From Paramicrobacterium sp051513965 (GTDB lineage: Bacteria > Actinomycetota > Actinomycetes > Actinomycetales > Microbacteriaceae): DNA of 64,000 bases. A program made the translations under genes and the position numbers. Shown here in pieces: positions 58,298 to 64,000 of this stretch; position 1 is the first letter of the stretch; every line of letters starts with the position of its first letter. The stretch lies in NCBI RefSeq assembly GCF_051513965.1, contig NZ_CP195847.1, positions 1 through 64,000 of the forward strand, read 5' to 3'. The notes under the pieces are model-generated. The model was not told where the DNA came from. It worked only from the letters and a program-made list of their open reading frames with translations, and did not search any database.

Positions 58298-58993
58298 TCA
58301 GAACAGTCTGCCGTCGGCGATGTCCATGCCGCGCATCGCGTCGTAGTCGAGAACGAGACAGCGGATGCCGCGGTCCTCGGCGAGCGTGCGAGCCTGCGGC
58401 TTGATCTCCTGCGCCGCGAAGACTCCGGTCACCGGGGCGAGAAGAGGGTCGCGGTTCATGAGCTCGAGATACCGGGTGAGCTGCTCCACGCCATCGATGT
58501 CGCCGCGGCGCTTGAGCTCGACGGCGACAGAGGCTCCGCCGGCATCCCTCGCCAGAATATCGACGGGGCCGATCGCGGTCATGTACTCGCGGCGAACGAG
58601 CGTGTGACCATCGCCCAGGAGGTCGATCTGCTCGGCCAGCAGCTTCTGCAGGTGCGCTTCGACGCCGTCCTTCTGAAGGCCGGGATCGATGCCGAGCTCG
58701 TGCTCGCTGTCATGCAGCACCTCGAAGATGGAGACGACGATCTGGTCACTCGTCTTCTTGTGCGTGACCTTCCACACCTGCGTGATGCCGGCCTCGCGCT
58801 GCTCGTCGCTCGGCTCTTCCGTCTCGAAGACGCACGGCGGGCTCATCCAGTTGAGTGGCTTGTAGCTCCCGCCGTCCGAGTGCACGAGCAGGCTGCCGTC
58901 GCTCTTCAGCATGAGCAGACGCGTCGCCTCGGGGAGATGGGATGTGAGACGCCCCGCATAGTCGACCTGGCACTTCGCAATCACCAAACGCAC
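58298..58993 (-). CDS. nucS: Mismatch-specific endonuclease NucS (EndoMS)
   Basis: A 231-residue nuclease. The N-terminal DNA-binding domain (VIAKCQVDYAGRL, LLMLKSDGSLLVH) is followed by a RecB-like catalytic domain with PVDILARD and VAVELKRRG giving the Asp and Glu-x-Lys residues. The C-terminal DGRLF resembles the tail that binds the sliding clamp in studied homologues. NucS cuts both strands at mismatches and provides mismatch repair in actinobacteria, which lack MutS/MutL. GTG lies 6 bases after TACACT, leaderless in appearance; an ATG ten codons upstream is the alternative. Confidence 0.93.
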   Translation of the reverse strand: MRLVIAKCQVDYAGRLTSHLPEATRLLMLKSDGSLLVHSDGGSYKPLNWMSPPCVFETEEPSDEQREAGITQVWKVTHKKTSDQIVVSIFEVLHDSEHELGIDPGLQKDGVEAHLQKLLAEQIDLLGDGHTLVRREYMTAIGPVDILARDAGGASVAVELKRRGDIDGVEQLTRYLELMNRDPLLAPVTGVFAAQEIKPQARTLAEDRGIRCLVLDYDAMRGMDIADGRLF

Positions 58994-59108
58994 CCTGCGA
59001 GTGTACACATCGCAGCGGAACAACTCGTCGGTCAGTGTGGGTGAGTTCTGACCGGAGCCCTGATGGCCGTGTCGGGACGAGTCAGTGCGCCGTGTGGCGT
59101 GAGGGTGA

Positions 59109-60317
59109 TCAGCTCTGGATGCGCACCGAGCGCTCGCGCGCCGCCGGCGACGCGATGCCGGCCAGGGCGATGAGGCCGAGCACGACGAACAGCGCGTTCA
59201 GCAGCCCGATGTGGTCGGCGAGCATGCCGATGAACGGAGGCCCGACGAGGAAGGCGCAGTAGCCGATGATCGCCACGGCGCTCACGCGTGCCGCGGCGTT
59301 GCCCGGAGCATCCGCCGCGGCCGACATGCCGACGGGGAAGCCGAGGGATGCGCCGAGGCCCCAGAGAACGGCGCCAACAACGAGGAGCGGCACGTTCGGC
59401 GCGAGGATGAAGATGGATAGACCCGAGACGGCAGAGACGGCGCAGCCGAGCAGCACCTTGACGCGACCGAAGCGATCGAGGATCGGGCCCCCGATCACGC
59501 GTCCGACCGTCATGGCGGTGAGGAACACCGCGAGGATCGCCGCGCCGGCGGATTCGACCTGCCCGTGGCCCTCGACGACCGCGAGTGCGACCCAGTCGTT
59601 CGCGCTTCCCTCGGCGAACGACATGCCGAGGATGATCACGCCGACCGCGAGCAGACGGAGGTCGGTCCACACTGCGAGGCTCGCGCGCAGACGATCGCGC
59701 CAGGGGGCCTTCTCTCCCACCTCGTCGGGCTGCGAAGCGCGCGGCACGTAACGGACAGAGACGATGCCCGTGATGACGATGATCACTGCCATCGCCCCGG
59801 CGTGCACGGCCATCGGAATGTGCGCGATCTCGGTGACTGACGCGAGGCCCGCGCCGACGACCGTTCCGCCGCTGAAGCAGGCGTGCATGAGCGGCATGAT
59901 CGTGCGGCCGAGCCGCTTCTCGACGTCGGCGGCCTCGACGTTCATCACGACGTCGACGCTGCCGTTTCCGAAGCCGAAGAACCCAAGTCCGATGCCCACG
60001 ATTGCGGGGCTGCCCGCGACGGTCGAACCGACACCGATCACGACGAGTCCGATCGACAGGCACGTGAGCGACGCGAGCATGCTGCGCCGCGCGCCGAAGC
60101 GAGAGAACATGATGGGCGCCGCGGTGAGGCCGACCACGGAGCACACCGACATGCACAGCACCAGCAGGCCGATGGCGCCGGTGGAGATCTGCAGATCGCC
60201 CTTGATGGTCGGAACACGCGCTGCCCACGTCGCCATGCTGAGCCCCGACATCGTGAAGATGACGAAGATCGCGTTGCGCCACGCGACGAGTTGGGGACGA
60301 GTGAAAGTCACGGTCAC
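59109..60317 (-). CDS. MFS transporter, YbjJ/FucP-like group
   Basis: A 402-residue 12-helix transporter. FTMSGLSMATWAARVPTIKG in helix 1, GFGNGSVDVVMNVEAADVEK and MPLMHACFSGGTVVG are characteristic of the YbjJ-like MFS branch, whose few studied members relate to sugars or unknown solutes. GTG start (MTVTFTRP) with GAGAG upstream. Divergent from a LacI-type regulator with a LacI-like operator between, so carbohydrate or related uptake or efflux is the best guess. Confidence 0.86.
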   Translation of the reverse strand: MTVTFTRPQLVAWRNAIFVIFTMSGLSMATWAARVPTIKGDLQISTGAIGLLVLCMSVCSVVGLTAAPIMFSRFGARRSMLASLTCLSIGLVVIGVGSTVAGSPAIVGIGLGFFGFGNGSVDVVMNVEAADVEKRLGRTIMPLMHACFSGGTVVGAGLASVTEIAHIPMAVHAGAMAVIIVITGIVSVRYVPRASQPDEVGEKAPWRDRLRASLAVWTDLRLLAVGVIILGMSFAEGSANDWVALAVVEGHGQVESAGAAILAVFLTAMTVGRVIGGPILDRFGRVKVLLGCAVSAVSGLSIFILAPNVPLLVVGAVLWGLGASLGFPVGMSAAADAPGNAAARVSAVAIIGYCAFLVGPPFIGMLADHIGLLNALFVVLGLIALAGIASPAARERSVRIQS

Positions 60318-60368
60318 GATTGTCTCTCGATCAGAGGGGAAGGCTGTCCCAGAGGGAAAGAATGCCGC

Positions 60369-60382
60369 TCGAATCGATTCGA
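60369..60382. promoter_or_regulatory. LacI-type operator between MFS and lacI-family genes
   Basis: TCGAATCGATTCGA is a perfect 14-bp palindrome with the central CG typical of LacI/GalR-family sites. It lies 52 bases upstream of the MFS GTG, where it could block that promoter. Confidence 0.7.
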
Positions 60383-60438
60383 CCTGAGCGTCCGCTTAAG
60401 CTAGCCGAGGCGTGACACCATGGTCAAGCCGGTCGAGT

Positions 60439-60472
60439 ACGGTCACGATGAGCCAGCACGGTCACGATGAGC
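60439..60472 (+). repeat. Two 15-bp direct repeats upstream of the lacI-family gene
   Basis: ACGGTCACGATGAGC occurs at 60439-60453 and 60458-60472, a 19-base period. ACGGTCACGAT occurs again at 60310-60320 over the MFS start codon. These may be activator sites or simple slippage products. Confidence 0.6.
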
Positions 60473-60534
60473 GAGCGGGGTCACGCCGGTCGACGACGAT
60501 CCACACGGCGACACCCACACGAGAGGAGGGGTGC

Positions 60535-61614
60535 ATGTCGCGAGAGAACAGCTCACCGCCGAGCTCGCCTGCACGAGCGACGCTCGCGGATGTCGCCGCT
60601 CGCGCGGGGGTCTCGCCCTCGACGGCATCCATCGCCTTCAGCGGCCAAGGGCCGGTCTCTGCCGCCACCAAGGAGAAAGTGCTGCGCGCGGCGGATGACC
60701 TCGGCTACGTCGGACCGGACCCGCGCGCCGCCGGTCTGCGCCGCGGCCGCAGCGGAATCGTCGGCGCCGTGCTCGCCTCCCGCATCGGCGTCTCGTTCCG
60801 CGACCCCGTACTGATCCAGACGCTCGACGGGCTCGCTGACGAGCTCAGCTCCATCGGCGCGGGCCTGCTGCTCATGAGCGCATCCAACGAGTCGGCAAGC
60901 CAGGTCACGGTTGCAGACGCCCCGGTCGACGCCGCGGTGCTGCTCGGCTGCAGCCCAGCACCCGGAGCGTCGCTCGACACGATGCGCCGACGAGGCATCC
61001 CCATGGTCGCGATCGAAGCGGACCCCGTCGAGGGGAGCCCTCTGATCACGGTCGACAACCGCGGCGGAACGCGCCTGCTCGCTCAACACCTGAAGGATCT
61101 CGGACACGAGCGGGTCAGCGTCATCACCCTCGCCCTCGATCGCCCGACCCAGCCCTGCCGGCTGGCGCCGGACATCGAGGCGCTCGGCGTCGTTCCCGCA
61201 CGCGAGCGGCTGGCCGGTGCGCGAGACGTCTACCCGGAGATCAGCGGGTGGGTCGCCGGGGGAAGTCGAGTGGATGCCGGCAAGCGAGCCGCCCTGCAGC
61301 TGCTCGACGTTGCCGAGAGTGAACGACCGACGGCGATCATCGCGCAGAGCGACCTTATCGCGGCCGGCGCCGTTGCGGCGGCGAGGGAACTCGGCCTCGA
61401 CGTGCCCCGCGACCTGAGTGTCGTCGGCTTCGACGGCATCCGTGTCGACGCCCTCGGCATGCGCCTCACAACCGTCGTGCAGCCCGCCCAGGCGAAGGGC
61501 GCCGCGGCCGGCCGAGCCGTGATCGCGCTGCTCGAGGGCGACGAGGCCGAGTCGGTCTCGTTCGACGTGCGCTTCGTCGCCGGAGAGACCACGGGGCCGG
61601 CACCCTCGCGCTGA
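60535..61614 (+). CDS. LacI-family transcriptional regulator
   Basis: A 359-residue repressor. The helix-turn-helix is LADVAARAGVSPSTAS (about 18-33) with the hinge following DDLGYVGPDPRAAGLRRGRS; the rest is a periplasmic-binding-protein-like sensor (GIVGAVLASRIG, ending VGFDGIRVDALGMRLTTVVQP). ATG 60535 has GAGGAGG 5 bases upstream; longer starts lack support. It is divergent from the MFS transporter it probably controls. The inducer is presumably a sugar or related small molecule. It is followed after 53 bases by an M20 amidohydrolase that may or may not be linked. Confidence 0.9.
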   Translation: MSRENSSPPSSPARATLADVAARAGVSPSTASIAFSGQGPVSAATKEKVLRAADDLGYVGPDPRAAGLRRGRSGIVGAVLASRIGVSFRDPVLIQTLDGLADELSSIGAGLLLMSASNESASQVTVADAPVDAAVLLGCSPAPGASLDTMRRRGIPMVAIEADPVEGSPLITVDNRGGTRLLAQHLKDLGHERVSVITLALDRPTQPCRLAPDIEALGVVPARERLAGARDVYPEISGWVAGGSRVDAGKRAALQLLDVAESERPTAIIAQSDLIAAGAVAAARELGLDVPRDLSVVGFDGIRVDALGMRLTTVVQPAQAKGAAAGRAVIALLEGDEAESVSFDVRFVAGETTGPAPSR

Positions 61615-61667
61615 TGTGCTGACAAGCCGCGCGGGATACGCTTGAGGGACGACGACCGGGAGGCCAC

Positions 61668-62951
61668 GTGACCACACAGACTGCAGATCTGCTGACCTCT
61701 GCGGCGCGCATCGCTGAGCGCCTGCTTCCGGTCTACCAGGATCTGCATCGCAACCCCGAGCTGTCGTTTCAGGAGCACCGCACGGCAGGGCTCGTCGCGG
61801 GTGCGCTGCGAGAGCTCGGCTGCGAGGTTCACGAGGGTGTCGGGCGCACCGGGGTCGTCGGTGTTCTGCGCTCGGGCGACGGACCGACGGTTCTGCTGCG
61901 CGCCGACATGGACGCCCTTCCGGTTCGCGAGCAGACGGGTCTGCCGTACGCCTCGGAGGCGCGCGGCATTGACCCTGACGGCAACGATGTCCCCGTCATG
62001 CACGCGTGCGGTCACGACATGCATGTGACCGCGCTTCTCGGCGCCGCCGAGCTGCTGGGCGAGCTCCGTGACACGTGGCGCGGCACCGTCGTGCTCGTCT
62101 TCCAGCCCGCCGAAGAGAACGGCGGAGGCGCCCAGGTGATGGTCGACGACGGCCTCTTCGACCTCGTGCCCCGGCCCGACATCGTGCTCGGGCAGCACGT
62201 CATGCCTCTTCCCACGGGCTTCGTGGGAGCGGCATCCGGCCCCGCATTCGCGGCCACCGACGAACTCGACATCACCATGTTCGGCCGCGGCGGCCACGGG
62301 TCCCAGCCGGAGTCCACGATCGACCCGGTCGTCATGGCCGCGGCGACGGTCATGCGACTGCAGACTGTCGTCTCGCGCGAAGTCGCCGGCCGTGAGACCG
62401 CCGTCGTCACCGTAGGCCAGCTGCAGGCCGGCACGAAGAACAATGTCATCCCCGATGAGGCGCGGCTGGGCCTCAACATCCGCAGCTACGACCGCTACGT
62501 GCGCGACCGGGTCGTCTCGGCGGTTCGCCGTGTGGTGAACGCGGAGGCCGAGGCATCCGGCGCCGAGCGTGTACCCGAGATCAGCGAGCGCGACTCGTTC
62601 CCCGTGCTCATCAACGACCCCGACTGCACAGCCCGCACGCTCTCAGGTTTGCGTGAGGTCTTCGGTCAGGATGCCGTCAGAGACATCCCGCCGGTGATGG
62701 GCAGCGAGGACGTCGGCAACCTCGGCACCGCCGTCGGCGCCCCGGTCGTGTACTGGCTACTCGGGGGCGCCGACCCCGCGCTGTTCGAGGGCGTCACCGT
62801 GACGGGCGCTCTGCCCGCGCACGTGCCGTCGAACCACTCGCCGTACTTCGCACCCGTGCCCGATCCGACACTTCGCGTGGGAATCACCGCGCTCACCACC
62901 GCCGCCCGAGAATGGCTCGACGTGGCCGACGCAACCGAGGGGGAGAAATGA
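61668..62951 (+). CDS. M20D amidohydrolase (hippurate hydrolase-like)
   Basis: A 427-residue metallo-amidohydrolase. RNPELSFQEHRTA, the metal site ACGHDMH, PAEENGGGAQ with metal-binding and catalytic glutamates, GQHVMPLPTG and GGHGSQPE in the dimerisation domain are the full M20D set. Family members remove acyl groups from amino acids or indole-3-acetyl conjugates, or de-acetylate diaminopimelate. GTG start with GGGAGG 5 bases upstream. It overlaps a GNAT acetyltransferase by four bases (ATGA). Confidence 0.9.
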   Translation: MTTQTADLLTSAARIAERLLPVYQDLHRNPELSFQEHRTAGLVAGALRELGCEVHEGVGRTGVVGVLRSGDGPTVLLRADMDALPVREQTGLPYASEARGIDPDGNDVPVMHACGHDMHVTALLGAAELLGELRDTWRGTVVLVFQPAEENGGGAQVMVDDGLFDLVPRPDIVLGQHVMPLPTGFVGAASGPAFAATDELDITMFGRGGHGSQPESTIDPVVMAAATVMRLQTVVSREVAGRETAVVTVGQLQAGTKNNVIPDEARLGLNIRSYDRYVRDRVVSAVRRVVNAEAEASGAERVPEISERDSFPVLINDPDCTARTLSGLREVFGQDAVRDIPPVMGSEDVGNLGTAVGAPVVYWLLGGADPALFEGVTVTGALPAHVPSNHSPYFAPVPDPTLRVGITALTTAAREWLDVADATEGEK

Positions 62952-63481
62952 TCAAGGTTCTGTATTCCGACGACGGCGTCGTGATGATCCGACCGGTCAC
63001 ACAGGCTGACGCCGAGGCGCACATCGCCGGGCAAGACGAGGAGTACGTCACGTGGCTCGAGCCGTCTGACGGCACTGAGGAGACCGAACGACGCCGTTTC
63101 GCTGAGGCTGAGAAGGCGTGGGAGGCCGGCGGCCCGATCTTCGAATTCGCGATCATCGCGGAGGGTGAGCTCGCCGGGACGATCACCGCCGAGGTGGGTC
63201 GCGAGGGGCTGCAACCGCACCAGGCCGACATCACCTACGGGCTCTACCCGAACACGCGCGGTCGCGGCATTGCGACCCGCGCGGTGATGCTCGTCGTGTC
63301 GTTCCTCGACCAGATCCCCGGCATCTCGGAGGCCGTGACCCGCGTCAGCCCTGAGAATCCGAAGTCGCGGTCGGTGGCTGAACGTGCCGGGTTCGAGCCG
63401 ATGACGACGGATGCCGCGCTCGCCGACGAGCACGACTGGCTCAGCACTAAGGTGTCGCTGGTCCCGGCCGAGCAGCTCTGA
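62948..63481 (+). CDS. GNAT-family N-acetyltransferase
   Basis: A 177-residue GNAT of the RimJ/RimL-like type: MIRPVTQADAEAHI at the start, LYPNTRGRGIATRAVMLVV as the acetyl-CoA loop (RGRGIA), then SPENPKSRSVAERAGFEP as the C-terminal signature. It would acetylate an amine or protein N-terminus. Coupled by a four-base overlap to the M20 amidohydrolase, giving an acetylating and a deacylating enzyme in one unit; a shared substrate is possible but unproven. Confidence 0.87.
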   Translation: MIKVLYSDDGVVMIRPVTQADAEAHIAGQDEEYVTWLEPSDGTEETERRRFAEAEKAWEAGGPIFEFAIIAEGELAGTITAEVGREGLQPHQADITYGLYPNTRGRGIATRAVMLVVSFLDQIPGISEAVTRVSPENPKSRSVAERAGFEPMTTDAALADEHDWLSTKVSLVPAEQL

Positions 63482-63550
63482 CCGGTCATCTCAGGAGACC
63501 AGCCTGGCTCGCGCCAGGCGCCACGCGCCCCGCGCGCCGCGTTGTCGCTC

Positions 63551-63622
63551 AGCAGAGTGACATCTGCGGTCAATAGTGAGTGCCGCGGCAGGCTCTAATG
63601 ACCGCAGAGGGCTCTCTCACGG
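63551..63622 (+). repeat. Palindromic intergenic repeat, copy 3
   Basis: Core 63564-63607 (44 bp) has the CTGCGGTC and GACCGCAG ends and central TGCCGCGGCA; flanks GAGTGACAT and GGGCTCTCTCACGG. It aligns with copy 1 (minus strand) over about 70 bases with few changes. It occupies nearly the whole gap between the converging GNAT and LuxR genes, so it may also serve as their terminator. Confidence 0.85.
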
Positions 63623-64000
63623 TTAGCCGCGCGTGATGAGCCCGAGATCGAGCGCCCGCAGCGTCGCCTGTGTGCGATCCGAGACGCCGAGCTTCTCGTA
63701 GGCGTGAAGCAGGTGCGTTTTGACGGTCGCCTCGCCGATGAAGAGCTCGCGCGCGATCTGCGGATTGCTGCGACCCGCCGCCACCAGCCGCAGCACGTCG
63801 AGCTCGCGAGGGCTCAGCGAGACCGACGTCGTGTTCTCCGTGCGGCGCATCCGCTTCACGAGCGTCGCCGCAATCGAGGGCGCGAGCACCGTCTCACCGC
63901 CGATCACCGCGCGCACACCCGCGACGATCTCCTCTGAGGGCGCCGCCTTCAGCAGGTACCCCGCCGCCCCGGCCTCGATCGCGCCGAGGATGTGATCGTC
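63623..64000 (-). CDS. LuxR-type (NarL/FixJ) response regulator, 5' end beyond window
   Basis: Only the C-terminal part is visible. The window edge cuts inside the receiver domain, whose end shows AGAAGYLLKAAPSEEI with the conserved Lys; then comes the LuxR helix-turn-helix: LSPRELDVLRLVAAGRSNPQ, IARELFIGEATVKTHL and HAYEKLGVSDRTQA. It is a DNA-binding output of a two-component system; the sensor kinase is presumably just outside the window. The internal ATG at 63916 is not the true start. Confidence 0.9.
   Translation of the reverse strand, partial: DDHILGAIEAGAAGYLLKAAPSEEIVAGVRAVIGGETVLAPSIAATLVKRMRRTENTTSVSLSPRELDVLRLVAAGRSNPQIARELFIGEATVKTHLLHAYEKLGVSDRTQATLRALDLGLITRG

Noticed and set aside
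59032..60282. A 416-codon frame in another phase on the same strand as the 59109-60317 MFS gene
   Set aside because: Arg/His/Gly-rich out-of-phase frame; the MFS frame has clear helices and motifs.

Overview
The window is 64 kb of high-GC actinobacterial chromosome. Frequent GTG starts, start codons placed 6-8 bases after TANNNT boxes, a DtxR/IdeR-type iron box, NucS in place of MutS/MutL-type repair, DUF222-HNH proteins and the recurring word GGATGC/GCATCC suggest Microbacteriaceae (Microbacterium-like). That placement is inferred from gene content and style; no marker gene or rRNA is present. I see no tRNA, rRNA, CRISPR array, prophage or insertion sequence. Most of it reads as ordinary chromosome with small accessory cassettes.

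Layout. 1-4 kb: the end of a prolyl-iminopeptidase-like hydrolase, a TetR repressor divergent from a DHA2 drug-efflux pump, and a FusB-like EF-G-binding zinc protein. 4.3-8.5 kb: an iron-siderophore ABC importer (ATPase, lipoprotein, fused double permease) behind an iron box. 8.6-12.8 kb: an AhpD-like protein and PutA. 13-18.3 kb: an ECF sigma factor broken by a frameshift beside its usual YciI-like partner, a DinB-like enzyme, an MFS exporter and a small membrane protein. 18.4-22 kb: ectABCD, which converts aspartate semialdehyde to ectoine and 5-hydroxyectoine, with a terminator hairpin before ectD. 22-29.6 kb: a methyltransferase and an aminotransferase divergent from a GapB-type GAPDH, then an MmyB/MltR-type regulator divergent from an E. 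coli-type IlvD, and two small proteins. 29.6-34.6 kb: an ABC-2 transporter, a DUF222-HNH protein and a small HTH protein.

34.7-40 kb: a heterodimeric ABC exporter in one operon with an SRPBCC protein and a DUF4166 protein. 40-44 kb: a sodium:solute symporter with a previously unlisted 43-residue membrane partner, divergent from PutP. PutP imports the proline that PutA degrades, and both proline and ectoine are compatible solutes. 44-51.5 kb: an esterase, a membrane protein, a DUF2804 protein and a PadR-controlled MacB/FtsX-like transporter. 51.6-58.3 kb: an NmrA-like/HxlR divergent pair, DUF488, two membrane-anchored thioredoxin-fold proteins (one without its CxxC), a coiled-coil protein, a HAD phosphatase and a small unknown protein. 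58.3-64 kb: NucS, an MFS/LacI divergent pair, an M20 amidohydrolase with a GNAT, and the end of a LuxR-type response regulator.

The most notable non-gene signals are a three-copy family of 44-bp palindromic repeats with matching flanks, a separate 62-bp near-perfect palindrome between fecB and the fecCD core, many apparently leaderless promoters, and operator-like palindromes at several divergent regulator/target pairs.
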